Assembly: GCF_964036595.1 (NCBI RefSeq)
Contig: NZ_OZ038523.1
Location: 1,082,501 to 1,146,500 of the forward strand
Origin: Tenacibaculum sp. 190524A05c
Lineage (GTDB): Bacteria; Bacteroidota; Bacteroidia; Flavobacteriales; Flavobacteriaceae
Direction: 5' to 3'
DNA length: 64,000 bases
Part shown: positions 7,923 through 17,143 of the stretch, one piece after another
Numbering within the stretch: the stretch's first letter is position 1
Layout: each line of letters opens with the position of its first letter
Translations under genes and position numbers: made by a program
The notes under the pieces: generated by a model
Database searches by the model: none
What the model saw: only the letters and a program-made list of their open reading frames with translations
Told to the model about the DNA's origin: nothing

Positions 7923-9770
7923 ATGACTATGCAAGACAATACTGTTTTAAATTATATAAAAAACGTAATCAATAATTTACCTAACGATTGGTTAAAATTA
8001 ACCACACATCGATTAGATATATACAATGAACAACTGGCAAAAACAGAGTTTTTAGATCAGTTTGATCATCTTTTTAAAAATAACAATTATCAAGCTCCCG
8101 CATTAAACGAATTACCAACAGCATTTGATTATATTCGACTTGGACATCCTTTATCATGTGTTCTAGAGTGGACTATTGCCAACTTAAATCAAATAAAATC
8201 GGATCAGGTAATTAGCTTTTCATCTGAAAGTATTCCAATCTTAGCAATTCTTCGAAAGAATTTATTTGCTAATAAAAATACATTAATTTTATTAAAAAAC
8301 GAATTTCCTGAGAGTTTTGACATCGAAACAGTAAAAAAAGTTTACGGATATGAGTTCGAAACACAGAAAATAGATAGTAATTCTGAAATTCCTGATTTTG
8401 ATGGAACAACTATTTTATTTGAGAGTAAACAAGATATTTGTCAATTCGAATACCCATCAAAAGTTGATTTTGTTATTAATACTCGAAAAGATTTAGGAAG
8501 TATATTACTAGTAAACGGGAAAGAAAACGAAGAATATATTTCGGAAATTCAACATGTGCGTAGAAGAGAAACTATTGCAATGACTCCTGCAAACACATTA
8601 CTTGCTCTTCAAAAATTATCAGGAGTTCCTTCAGATGTTCCTCAATTTAATTATGCAGAGGATCAAAAAACAGTTTTAAATGCGATAAAAGATATTACTG
8701 GAGTTGGAACAAAAGCTGTAGTTGGATCAAGTGGTCTTTCAATACAATATGCAATTGTTATGGGATTAATTGATCACGCAATTGAAAATCATACAGACCG
8801 ACCTATAAAAATCGTTGTTCCTCCAAATTGTTATGGTGGAACCAATGATCAAGCTCGAAGAGTTGCAGCTTGTTTAGATAATGTTGAAGTAATGGATTTA
8901 CCAGTTGATGGTGGAAACGATATGGTAAATAGTGTAAATATTGTTTTAGACAAGATTGCCGAAGAAAATGCTGTGCCTTATATCATTGCTGAAATTCCTA
9001 CAAATCCGAGAGTGGAAGTTCCAGATTTAGTTAAACTTAAAGAAGTTTTAAGTAAGGAGCGTAAAACAACTTCTGGAGAAAGTGCAATTGCACCAGTATT
9101 TATTTTGGATCAAACATTTTGTCCGAACGTGTACTTCTTAGGTGACAATGAAATTTTATCATCTGTACAAACTATTGCTTATGTAAGTGGTTCTAAATTT
9201 CCTAGTGGAGGAAGATGTACAGCTGGATATTGTACCGCAAATACGAAAGCCGCGAAGTTAATGGACAAGATTGAATATCATATTCAACTTTGTGATAACG
9301 AAGCTACCGCTTTACAAATGGAAATTTTAGCTGAACAAATGCCATCAATGAATCAAAGAATTCAGGATGCTTATGTGAATACTAGAGAATTTGTAAGTTT
9401 TATTGAAAAAGAATTACCTAACGCGAAAATAAACTTTGTTTCTGAAGAATTAGCTGAGCAAGGATTTACGCCATCTGTTTTCTCTTTAGATCTTCCTACA
9501 AAAGGTAATACGGAAGAGGAAAGAGAAATCTATAAAAGAGCTCTCAACCTTAAGTTGATTAACTTAATGATTTCAGAAATACCAAATGAAAGTAAATATT
9601 GTGTGAGTTATGGACAGTTAAAGGGTTGTTATTGGACAATTCCTGCTACTTCAACTCAGGGAACAACCAAAGAAGGTGATAAAGATTATATTGCTCGTGT
9701 TGCTCTTTCTGCAAATATGGATTTAGATTTACACAAAAAAGTGTTTTTAGATTTTGTGAAAGAAATTTAA
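7923..9770 (+). CDS. PLP-dependent enzyme of the Cys/Met metabolism family, long form
   Basis: 615 residues from the ATG at 7923. The in-frame TTG at 7893 was not used because the possible promoter overlaps it and the extra residues look non-coding. The C-terminal part (from about residue 235) is a type I PLP fold of the cystathionine gamma-synthase/lyase group: AEIPTNPRVEVPD, then DQTFCPN and the Schiff-base lysine K425 in SGSKFPSGG. Usual members have about 400 residues; this one carries about 220 extra N-terminal residues of unclear fold. The motif around the lysine (SKFPSGG) differs from the usual TKYxxGH, so the substrate is uncertain: a C-S lyase, gamma-synthase or another amino-acid enzyme is possible. 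It has no evident link to the signalling operons on either side. Confidence 0.6.
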   Translation: MTMQDNTVLNYIKNVINNLPNDWLKLTTHRLDIYNEQLAKTEFLDQFDHLFKNNNYQAPALNELPTAFDYIRLGHPLSCVLEWTIANLNQIKSDQVISFSSESIPILAILRKNLFANKNTLILLKNEFPESFDIETVKKVYGYEFETQKIDSNSEIPDFDGTTILFESKQDICQFEYPSKVDFVINTRKDLGSILLVNGKENEEYISEIQHVRRRETIAMTPANTLLALQKLSGVPSDVPQFNYAEDQKTVLNAIKDITGVGTKAVVGSSGLSIQYAIVMGLIDHAIENHTDRPIKIVVPPNCYGGTNDQARRVAACLDNVEVMDLPVDGGNDMVNSVNIVLDKIAEENAVPYIIAEIPTNPRVEVPDLVKLKEVLSKERKTTSGESAIAPVFILDQTFCPNVYFLGDNEILSSVQTIAYVSGSKFPSGGRCTAGYCTANTKAAKLMDKIEYHIQLCDNEATALQMEILAEQMPSMNQRIQDAYVNTREFVSFIEKELPNAKINFVSEELAEQGFTPSVFSLDLPTKGNTEEEREIYKRALNLKLINLMISEIPNESKYCVSYGQLKGCYWTIPATSTQGTTKEGDKDYIARVALSANMDLDLHKKVFLDFVKEI

Positions 9771-9789
9771 GACTAAGATATTCTATAAC

Positions 9790-9825
9790 AAAAGAGACAA
9801 ATTCAATTTGAAATTTGTCTCTTTT
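9790..9825. terminator. Bidirectional terminator between convergent genes
   Basis: A perfect 14-bp inverted repeat (AAAAGAGACAAATT at 9790-9803, its complement at 9812-9825) with an 8-nt loop. It is followed by T runs on both strands. It serves the PLP enzyme gene on the plus strand and the kinase gene on the minus strand, whose stop codon it touches. Confidence 0.9.
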
Positions 9826-10871
9826 TATTTTCTTATGGTAAAGTGAAAAGTAGCACCTTCATTTACTTCTGATTCTGCCCAGACTTCCCCTTGATACAAA
9901 TCAATTACTTTTTTTACTATTGATAATCCCATACCGGCGGAAGTAGGATCATTTTGAAGTTTGAAAAACGCAATAAATACTTTTTTTAAATACGGTTCAT
10001 CAATCCCTTGTCCATTATCTCTTATATGGAATTTCCAAAATTCATCATGTTCATTACATCCGATTTCTATCTTCTTATTGTCTTTATCATTGAATTTAAT
10101 TGCATTCTGAATTAAATTTACGAACAGGTGCTTAAAACTGTGTTTCTCTCCTTTTAAACTTGGCAATCTATCCGTAATATTAACCTGGATACTTTTACAC
10201 AAATTCATTTCATTAATTGTATCATCAACAAGTTGATGTAAATCTAAATCAGAGTTTTCTTTGCTTACTTTTTTTATAGAAGAATAATCGCGAATTGCTC
10301 CAACTAACGTAGCAATTCTATGAACATTATCACTAATTAAATTTAGTTTTTTAAGTCCTTTTAAATCAATTAGATCTCCATAATCATCTTCTAATAAATG
10401 TGTTAATGTTTCGATATTCGAAAGAGGTGAAACCAAATCATGAGAAACCATATGGGCATAATCATTTAACTCTTGATTTTGTCTTTCCAGGCTTTCCACT
10501 AGAATATCTTTTTGCTCATTTATTCGGATGATTTCTTGAGTCTGTGCGTCAATGAAATCAATAAGTCGAAGTGAGTTAGAATTTTCAAGGGTTCTATCTT
10601 CTTCTAGTTCATGAACATTTAACGTATGTATTACGCTTTTAAGTTTTTTAATTAAATTTCTTAAAGATTCTGCCTCTTCTTGCAACTTTTGATTTGCTTC
10701 AGAAAGTTCATTTGAGCTTAACTCTGTTGCTCTTTTTTGCATGAAAACTTGATCCTCCAAATTTACGTATGAACGATCTACAGCATTCAAGAATTCTTGA
10801 AGCTCTTCACTATCTTTAAGATGTTCTGGTAAGTATTTTCTTATTTGTCTTTTTAATAAAGAATTCATCAT
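9825..10871 (-). CDS. Soluble histidine kinase paired with the FIST protein
   Basis: 348 residues, no membrane segment. It is a paralogue of the kinase at 4515-5558: the N-terminus (MMNSLLKRQIRKYL), the helix LSEANQKLQ, the run ELNDYAHMVSHDLVSPL and the ATPase motifs (NLIQNAIKFN, DNGQGID, SAGMGLSIVKKV) all align. The phospho-acceptor is H144. The gene overlaps the FIST gene by 4 nt (ATGA), so the two are translationally coupled and their products likely interact. It has no receiver or Hpt of its own nearby. The simplest inference is that it feeds the receiver/Hpt/LytTR relay of the H-NOX operon. The alternative start at the second ATG matches the paralogue's first residue. Confidence 0.85.
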   Translation of the reverse strand: MMNSLLKRQIRKYLPEHLKDSEELQEFLNAVDRSYVNLEDQVFMQKRATELSSNELSEANQKLQEEAESLRNLIKKLKSVIHTLNVHELEEDRTLENSNSLRLIDFIDAQTQEIIRINEQKDILVESLERQNQELNDYAHMVSHDLVSPLSNIETLTHLLEDDYGDLIDLKGLKKLNLISDNVHRIATLVGAIRDYSSIKKVSKENSDLDLHQLVDDTINEMNLCKSIQVNITDRLPSLKGEKHSFKHLFVNLIQNAIKFNDKDNKKIEIGCNEHDEFWKFHIRDNGQGIDEPYLKKVFIAFFKLQNDPTSAGMGLSIVKKVIDLYQGEVWAESEVNEGATFHFTIRK

Positions 10872-12001
10872 TCACTTATTAAAGTAACTGTCATTGTTTG
10901 ATTATGTAATTGACATTTTGTTTCTCCATCAAATGGTGCTATTTCTCCGTAAGAATACATTCCACATACGGTAACATCATCTCCTATTGCTTCAATCACT
11001 TCTTCTACCTCTTCCTCTACTCTTTGATCTAACACTAATTTTCTTCCAACACAACTTACTAATAAAGCTAACTCTGCTTTATTTTCTCTTATTTTGGAAG
11101 CATTTCTTCCAGCTAATTCTGAAGCATCAACAATATTATCTACATGAGTCATCATTAATTGAACCTTTTCACCTTCTTTTACATTTCCTGCTAAAATCAT
11201 TGATTGATCACCTTCATCAATATTTAATATCGTTCTCACTATTGAATGGTTCTCGTTACTTGATTTTACTTTTAATGGATATAGCAAGGCTGCACCCGGA
11301 AGCTCTTTAGACTTATCACCAAGATATGTCTTATATAAATCTAAAGCTGGTTTATGATCTAATTCGTAAAGAATATTCGCTTCTGATTTTGTAACTATTC
11401 GTTCTGGTCCAAACGGCGTCCATCCTCCATTAATAGAAAATGAAACCTCAAGAGAATCTCCATATAATCCAATTGCTATAACTTCTCCCGCTTTTGGCTT
11501 ATCATTATAAGAAGCAACTGTTTTTTCAAATCTTGCATCGTCACCGCATAATCCACCTGTAATTAGCAAATTATTATCATGGGCAGAATTCATTCCTTGA
11601 GTTAGATCACTTCCGTTTACAAAACTTCCTTCTGATACTACAAAAACATGTTTTAATCCATCTTTTGAAAATTGATTAATTAATTGCTTCCCTGTATCAA
11701 AACTATTGGTATTCGTTTCTAAAATATTTACACGCTTGATAATGAATTTGCTTTTTTCAAATTCAATTGCAGTAATCGTAACACTTTCTTCTTCTACATT
11801 ATCGGAAGTTATATCTCCGGATGTAGATCCAAAAACAATATGTCCGTCTTTAAAAATAGATCTTACTTCATCATAAATATTGTCATCATCTAAAAGATAT
11901 CTATTTCCAAATACTAACACTAAAGGCTCATTAAGCTTGATATTCTCGCTTAAATAATTCCATTCGGAATCTTTTCTTTTTTGTAATTGTACCGTTTTCA
12001 T
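10868..12001 (-). CDS. FIST-domain sensor protein (possible NosP-type NO sensor)
   Basis: 377 residues, cytosolic, spanning FIST_N (about 20-200, with LVLVFGNRYLL, GSTSGDI and GGLCGDD) and FIST_C (about 210-370, with LDHKPALDLYKTYL and the C-terminal VCGMYSYGEIAPF). FIST domains are ligand-sensing modules next to kinases and methyl-accepting proteins. One well-studied group, NosP of Pseudomonas aeruginosa, binds heme and NO and controls a neighbouring kinase. Gene order here (FIST then kinase, 4-nt overlap) matches that layout. Candidate heme-ligand histidines are H141 and H216, but I cannot tell from sequence alone whether heme binds. An amino-acid ligand is the other known suggestion for FIST. 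The stop at 10868 lies inside the start of the kinase gene. Confidence 0.82.
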   Translation of the reverse strand: MKTVQLQKRKDSEWNYLSENIKLNEPLVLVFGNRYLLDDDNIYDEVRSIFKDGHIVFGSTSGDITSDNVEEESVTITAIEFEKSKFIIKRVNILETNTNSFDTGKQLINQFSKDGLKHVFVVSEGSFVNGSDLTQGMNSAHDNNLLITGGLCGDDARFEKTVASYNDKPKAGEVIAIGLYGDSLEVSFSINGGWTPFGPERIVTKSEANILYELDHKPALDLYKTYLGDKSKELPGAALLYPLKVKSSNENHSIVRTILNIDEGDQSMILAGNVKEGEKVQLMMTHVDNIVDASELAGRNASKIRENKAELALLVSCVGRKLVLDQRVEEEVEEVIEAIGDDVTVCGMYSYGEIAPFDGETKCQLHNQTMTVTLISE

Positions 12002-12388
12002 TGCTAGATTTAATTATAAATCAATTTTTAGTTTTAATTGACTTTTTTTGGTTGACGCTTATAAAAATAGTCGAATTTTAACATATGTTTATAATTACTA
12101 TTTAACAAAGTAAGCGTTTACCGACCAAATGCATAAAAGTATAGACGAAGTGTAAAAATAAAGCACAAGTTGAGTCAAATTCTCAACTTGTGCTTGGTAG
12201 TACGTATTTATATTCGTTCAAGAACAATCCCCTAAAAAATTCTTGTACAAATAATTAGTGCAATAAAATGCTGGTGTTTTAAATTAATCTCCCTTTTATT
12301 ATACCAAAAAATGCACCCCCGTACTTACATAATTGTACTATAATTTACAAAAAATATTTTTAACACACTTAACTCAATTGATTACAAA
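12002..12388. other. Intergenic region between FIST operon and glucan locus
   Basis: No ORF with coding character is seen in this 387-bp gap. It must contain the promoter of the FIST/kinase operon (minus strand, near 12010-12130) and the 3' end of the glucan locus, with the terminator at 12154-12195. The 193 bases between that hairpin and the GH17 stop codon are AT-rich and show no convincing structure. Confidence 0.6.
12154..12195 (-). terminator. Terminator of the glucan utilization operon
   Basis: A perfect 14-bp inverted repeat (AAGCACAAGTTGAG at 12161-12174 and its complement at 12182-12195, 7-nt loop) is followed on the minus strand by a T-rich run. It lies about 190 nt after the last gene of the locus. 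There is no T run on the plus strand side. Confidence 0.85.
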
Positions 12389-13285
12389 TCAAAACTTTAA
12401 CTCTTCATCTTTATCCCAAATTCCCCAATAGGCTCCAACATCACCTTCTGCTCCAACCTTCCAAGACTCATCAAAAGATGAAAAATAAAACATTGGTATG
12501 TTATCTTCTATTGACCATTTTTGAGCATTTATAAAATATTTTAATGCATTTTCATGCGATGGAATTGCACCGTCCAAACCTTCTCCTTTACTTGGCCAAC
12601 CCGTTTCCGTTATGATAACTGGCTTACCTCCTCCTGCATCTCTTGCTTGATAATACATTTGCTTCATGTACATTAGAGAATAATCAATATTACAACCTTC
12701 CCAATATGGATAGCAATTGGTTAATATTACATCACAAGCTTCCGTAATTTTAGGTCGATGAGAAAACTCATAATATGCATCAACATATCCCATTGGAATA
12801 CTCCCTGGTAATTCTTTCTTTACACGATACATAAATTCTAGAAGTTCCTCTTCTGTTAAGTCTTTCCTATACATTACTTCATTACCCACTGCAGCAATAT
12901 CTACATAACCTTCTTCTGCTAATTTTAGTAATCCTAAAACTTCATTTTCATTTACTTCTGAATCATCACCTAACCAAGCTCCCACTAAAGTTTTTATTCC
13001 CATTTCTTTAGCTATAACAGGAATCAATTCATTACCTTCTGTACAAGAAAAAGTTCGAATCCACTCAATGTGTGGTTTCATTATGGTTAACCTTCTTCTG
13101 ATTTGTTTTTCTGTAAGTTGATCTCCTGGTTTTTGTCCTTCTTCGTAAAAACTAGAGCATAATCCATGCAGACCAGCGTCTAAAAGGTCTTTAAAAATGT
13201 CTTTTAAATCTTCATCAGATTTTCCCTCTACAGAAAATCCAGAATTATGTATTAATGATTTTATTTTGCCTGCTCTATACGACAT
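12389..13285 (-). CDS. Cytosolic GH17 beta-1,3-glucan hydrolase or transglycosylase
   Basis: 298 residues, a single GH17 (clan GH-A) barrel. The acid/base glutamate is E136 (AVGNEV) and the nucleophile is E227 (ITETGWPSKG). FYFSSFDESWK and AYWGIWD near the C-terminus are also typical. There is no signal peptide or lipobox, so the enzyme should act in the cytosol on imported laminari-oligosaccharides. It may also transfer glucosyl units, as some bacterial GH17 enzymes do. It is closely related to the GH17 domain of the upstream fusion gene (shared FSCTEGNELIP and GYVDAYY), so one arose from the other by duplication. It is the last gene of the locus, 17 nt after the fusion gene, and is followed by a terminator. 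Confidence 0.88.
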   Translation of the reverse strand: MSYRAGKIKSLIHNSGFSVEGKSDEDLKDIFKDLLDAGLHGLCSSFYEEGQKPGDQLTEKQIRRRLTIMKPHIEWIRTFSCTEGNELIPVIAKEMGIKTLVGAWLGDDSEVNENEVLGLLKLAEEGYVDIAAVGNEVMYRKDLTEEELLEFMYRVKKELPGSIPMGYVDAYYEFSHRPKITEACDVILTNCYPYWEGCNIDYSLMYMKQMYYQARDAGGGKPVIITETGWPSKGEGLDGAIPSHENALKYFINAQKWSIEDNIPMFYFSSFDESWKVGAEGDVGAYWGIWDKDEELKF

Positions 13286-13302
13286 GATTTAATTCAAATT
13301 AT

Positions 13303-15633
13303 TTAATATTTTAATTTTTCATTTTTATCCCAAATTCCCCAACGTGCTCCAACATCTCCTTCTTGGTGTACTTTCCATGATTCATCAAAAGATGAGAAGT
13401 AAAAGATTGGTATATTTCTTCTTTGTGACCAATTCATTGCGCTGATAAAATATTTCATCGCATTCATTTCAGATGGATTTGCACTATCGGTATTATCTCC
13501 TTTATTTGGCCATCCTGTTTCAGATATAATGACTGGTTTCCCTTCAGCAACTGCCTGAGTAACCGCATACATTTTCTTTAAATAATCTGAAGACTCATCA
13601 ATGTGACTACCTTCCCAGAATGGATAACAGTTTGCTAAAATTAAATCGTTAACCTCTACTAATTTTGGTCTTTCTACGAATTGGTAATAGGCATCAACGT
13701 ATCCTACAGGAATATTTGGTAAAGCTTCTTTTACTCTATTGATATAATTAATAAGTTCTTCCTCAGTTAAATCATTTCTAAGTAAAACTTCATTTCCTAC
13801 CACAGCAATATCTACTAAACCATCATTCGCAAGTGCTATTAAATTCTTTATTTCCTCTTCGTTTTGAACTCTATCATCACTAATCCAAGCACCAACCATT
13901 GTTTTTAATCGTCTGCTCTTTGCAACTTTCGGTATAAGTTCATTTCCTTCAGTACAAGAGAAAGATCGAATCCATTCAGTATATGGTGCAACAATATCCA
14001 TACGTTGTTGAATTTGTTGTTCTGACAATTGATCACCAATATTTTGACCTTCTAAATATGGACTAAAACATATTCCGTGTAGTTGTTTATTTAATACTTC
14101 ATTAAACAACACTTTTACATCTTCTTTAGATTTGTTTGAGAAATCGATATTTGTTGAACTATCAATATCTAAATCACTTTGCCATAAAGAAGCCAACTTA
14201 TCAGCTTGGTAATACGAAGATCCAAGAGGTTTCTTACGTCTGTCTAGTTCAGCTCTAATTTCATTTGCTCGTTCTTCAGAGATACTATAATCTCTCATTA
14301 CATACATTGCAGCAAGCGTTCCTAAAATTGGGAAGAAACAGAAAAATGCATGTAATCCATCAACCGGTCCTTGTTGCGCTGTTGTTGGTACTTCAGATTC
14401 AAAACCTACAATCCAGATGATGACTCCACTAAGAGCACCAGCAATAGCAAAACCTACTTTAACCATCCACCAGTATATCGCTCCGAATATACCCTCTCTG
14501 CGTTTCCCTGTATTTAGTTCATCAATATCAATCACATCAGCTGTCATAGACATCATAATGGTAAATAAACTTCCTATTCCGAAAGAGAAAAATGGTAATG
14601 CAATGATATACATCCAAGGTTTTCCTGGCACAAATAAAAAGTATAACATGATGTATCCGAAAATGGAAATCGTTTGGCTTAACATGAAGGCTTTTTTCTT
14701 ACCCATTTTCTTCGAAAGCCATGCTACAATTGGAATCACAATAAACGTAGTTCCTAAAGCTCCTAAACATCCGAATAAAGAAACCCAAATACCAGCATCT
14801 CCAGCATCTCCATTAAACAACTTGTATACAATAACGAAAAATGTTAGTGAAGAAACTGCCATGAAAGCGTTGTAAATAAAGAATGTAGATAAACACAACT
14901 TTCTAAATTCTTTAATCTTAAAAGCCTCAACAAAACTCCTTAAAATAGATTGTAAACTTCCTCCTATATTTGATATGCTTAATGGCTCATAGTCTTTATC
15001 TAATGTAGATTCACTTTTTATAAAAAGCGCAGGAACTATGGCACAAATTGCACACGGAATTGCCACCCAAATAGCGAGTTCTCTTGCTGCAACATCAGCA
15101 GAAGGAAACCATTCAGGATCATACATGATAATCCAAAATAAGGGAGCAATTACCCAAGCCCATTGTCCTATCCATTGAGCAATGGCCATAATATTAGTTC
15201 TTTCATGAAAATCGTCGCTCATTTCATAACCCATTGCTACATATGGAACACTAAAAAGTGTTAATCCAAAGTAAAATATTACAGACCAAAAGAAGAAATA
15301 CATAAAATTATATTCCACTGTATTTTCCTTGAACAATTGCCACATGAAAACATAGGCGAATCCCATTAAGAGACCTCCCATTAAAACATACTGTCTTCTT
15401 CTTCCCCATTTTGATTTTGTATTATCAGAGATAAAACCCATTAATGGATCAGTAATGGCATCAAATAGTCTTGGAAATAAATAAATCATTCCCCACATCA
15501 ATCCAGTAAATTTTAGATCTTCAACCAAGACGACCATAAAAATTCCAAGTATGGCAGGAAACATTTGATTTGCGAACATACCAATACCAAAAGCTATTTT
15601 TTGGCCTAAAGGGACTTTTGCTGAATGTGACAT
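13303..15633 (-). CDS. GPH-type sugar transporter fused to a GH17 domain
   Basis: 776 residues in one uninterrupted frame. Residues 1 to about 460 form a glycoside-pentoside-hexuronide/cation symporter (MelB-like, major facilitator fold) with about 12 hydrophobic segments and the typical FDAITDPLMGFISDNTKSK and KWGRRRQY loop. After a short charged linker, residues about 490-776 form a GH17 domain with acid/base E615 (VVGNEV) and nucleophile E705 (ISETGWPNKG). In this transporter family both ends face the cytosol, so the enzyme would sit at the cytosolic mouth of the channel. Import of beta-glucan oligosaccharides coupled to immediate cleavage is inferred. It lies between the GH30 gene (12 nt) and the free GH17 gene (17 nt). 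No frameshift or internal stop suggests an artefact. Confidence 0.88.
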   Translation of the reverse strand: MSHSAKVPLGQKIAFGIGMFANQMFPAILGIFMVVLVEDLKFTGLMWGMIYLFPRLFDAITDPLMGFISDNTKSKWGRRRQYVLMGGLLMGFAYVFMWQLFKENTVEYNFMYFFFWSVIFYFGLTLFSVPYVAMGYEMSDDFHERTNIMAIAQWIGQWAWVIAPLFWIIMYDPEWFPSADVAARELAIWVAIPCAICAIVPALFIKSESTLDKDYEPLSISNIGGSLQSILRSFVEAFKIKEFRKLCLSTFFIYNAFMAVSSLTFFVIVYKLFNGDAGDAGIWVSLFGCLGALGTTFIVIPIVAWLSKKMGKKKAFMLSQTISIFGYIMLYFLFVPGKPWMYIIALPFFSFGIGSLFTIMMSMTADVIDIDELNTGKRREGIFGAIYWWMVKVGFAIAGALSGVIIWIVGFESEVPTTAQQGPVDGLHAFFCFFPILGTLAAMYVMRDYSISEERANEIRAELDRRKKPLGSSYYQADKLASLWQSDLDIDSSTNIDFSNKSKEDVKVLFNEVLNKQLHGICFSPYLEGQNIGDQLSEQQIQQRMDIVAPYTEWIRSFSCTEGNELIPKVAKSRRLKTMVGAWISDDRVQNEEEIKNLIALANDGLVDIAVVGNEVLLRNDLTEEELINYINRVKEALPNIPVGYVDAYYQFVERPKLVEVNDLILANCYPFWEGSHIDESSDYLKKMYAVTQAVAEGKPVIISETGWPNKGDNTDSANPSEMNAMKYFISAMNWSQRRNIPIFYFSSFDESWKVHQEGDVGARWGIWDKNEKLKY

Positions 15634-15645
15634 AGTGTGTTTGTT

Positions 15646-17133
15646 TTAATTAGCTAATACTATAGTTTGTATTGCTTGTGGGTTAATAGTAATGTCTTTA
15701 GTAACTCCATTGAGTTCTAAAGAGAATTCTTTCTTATATTCTGTTTGATTAAATATTACAACTGAGATCGTTTTATCTGGGTTAATAGCTGCAGTAACCA
15801 ATAATTCCTTGTCAGATGTTTGCACATCAATAACTTCTGCATTCGGACGAATATATTTACTGAAATGCGCCATGATATAATACAACGGCGTGTAGTAAAC
15901 TTCATCAGCTTCTTCGTCCACGATTACTGGAGCCACACACCAATTCTTAAACCAATTAGGCCCTCCTTGTCGATTTAAAACCATGTTCCAATCGACCCAA
16001 CCATCTACCCAATTATTCAAACAACCAATAATATCTCTTGCATATCTATTTGCAGGGGCATACTTTGGATGCAAATATTTTTGATTTTCTGGTGCCCAGT
16101 CCCATCCCCAATCTGTTGCTTCTTTTTTCCAATACCAAGCATCATCCTTCCATTTTGGAACTTCTGCATCAATACATCCTTCTGTTTCGATTAAATATTT
16201 ATTTGGTGCCTTATTATGTGCATATTGTAATTCTTCTGGAAATACTTCATATGTGCTTTCATACCAATGAATTGCAGTTCCATCGTAGTACTTAGATGAA
16301 GCTTCATCTTTATACATAACATCTACCCATTCTTTTAATCCCGCACGATTTTGATCGTAGCCTAAAATGATTTTATCTCCATAACCATCACTTTCTAATT
16401 TTGGGCCTAAATGGTGCTGTACAAAATCCGTCATTTCTTGAGGAGTAAAATGCATGCTCTCCCAGTTATTTCCATTTCCGTGAGGTTCATTTTCTACAGT
16501 AAATCCCCATATTTCAATTCCTTCGGATTTGTAAGCTTCCAAATACTTTGAAAAGAACAGTGCCCAAGAATCATAATATTCTGGTAATAATTTTCCTCCA
16601 ACCCAATGGTTATTATCTTTCATCCATGGTGGAGCTGTCCATGGTGAAGCAAAAATTTTGAATCCGTCTTTAGAAGTAGCTAAAGCTGCCTTAATCATTG
16701 GAATTAAATCTTCTTTATCTTCTTTTACAGAAAAATCCTTAAGCTCTTTATCTGGTGTTGGTGTGTAAGAATAGTTCGTAAGGGAAAAATCGCACGAATT
16801 CATATGTGTTCGAGTTAAAGAATAATTTGCTCCTTCTCTACTGAAATATGCATCGATAATTTCCTTACGATTTTTCTCACTTAACTTGTTTAATAAATAT
16901 GCTGATGATTCAGTAAAAGCACCTCCAAATCCAGTAATTTTTTGAAATCTCTTACTTGTATCTAAAACAATTTTAGATGAAGTCTCTGTTCTGGAAAACT
17001 CACTTATCTTCGATAATTTATTTCCTGAAGCAGAAGTTTCAAAAACCTCAACATTTAATTCTTGTTTTGTAGTACAATTCATCAGTAACGATAGACTTAT
17101 AATTGTGTAAATAGATTTGGTTATGACTTTCAT
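15646..17133 (-). CDS. GH30 beta-glucosidase/beta-1,6-glucanase lipoprotein
   Basis: 495 residues. The signal peptide ends in a lipobox (SLLMNC, lipidated C20), so the protein is membrane-anchored. The GH30 barrel shows acid/base E216 (TVENEP) and nucleophile E318 (LIETEGC), with FQKITGFGGAFTESSA near the start and the side beta-sandwich domain at the C-terminus (AVVIFNQ-type strands to residue 495). GH30_1/_3 enzymes remove beta-1,6-linked or terminal glucose. In laminarin loci they are thought to remove the beta-1,6 side branches so that beta-1,3 enzymes can proceed. The subfamily cannot be fixed here. It lies 12 nt upstream of the transporter fusion and 10 nt downstream of the GH17 lipoprotein gene. 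Confidence 0.88.
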   Translation of the reverse strand: MKVITKSIYTIISLSLLMNCTTKQELNVEVFETSASGNKLSKISEFSRTETSSKIVLDTSKRFQKITGFGGAFTESSAYLLNKLSEKNRKEIIDAYFSREGANYSLTRTHMNSCDFSLTNYSYTPTPDKELKDFSVKEDKEDLIPMIKAALATSKDGFKIFASPWTAPPWMKDNNHWVGGKLLPEYYDSWALFFSKYLEAYKSEGIEIWGFTVENEPHGNGNNWESMHFTPQEMTDFVQHHLGPKLESDGYGDKIILGYDQNRAGLKEWVDVMYKDEASSKYYDGTAIHWYESTYEVFPEELQYAHNKAPNKYLIETEGCIDAEVPKWKDDAWYWKKEATDWGWDWAPENQKYLHPKYAPANRYARDIIGCLNNWVDGWVDWNMVLNRQGGPNWFKNWCVAPVIVDEEADEVYYTPLYYIMAHFSKYIRPNAEVIDVQTSDKELLVTAAINPDKTISVVIFNQTEYKKEFSLELNGVTKDITINPQAIQTIVLAN

Positions 17134-17143
17134 GATTGATTGT

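Noticed and set aside
10987..11310. 107-residue Leu-rich plus-strand ORF
   Set aside because: Antisense to the FIST gene and without any recognisable feature.
10868..12001. Firm naming of the FIST protein as NosP
   Set aside because: The gene layout fits, but the heme ligand cannot be established from sequence alone, so it is reported only as a possibility.
14417..14875. 152-residue ORF on the plus strand
   Set aside because: It is antisense to the transporter part of the fusion gene, has no motif and reflects the hydrophobic codon pattern.
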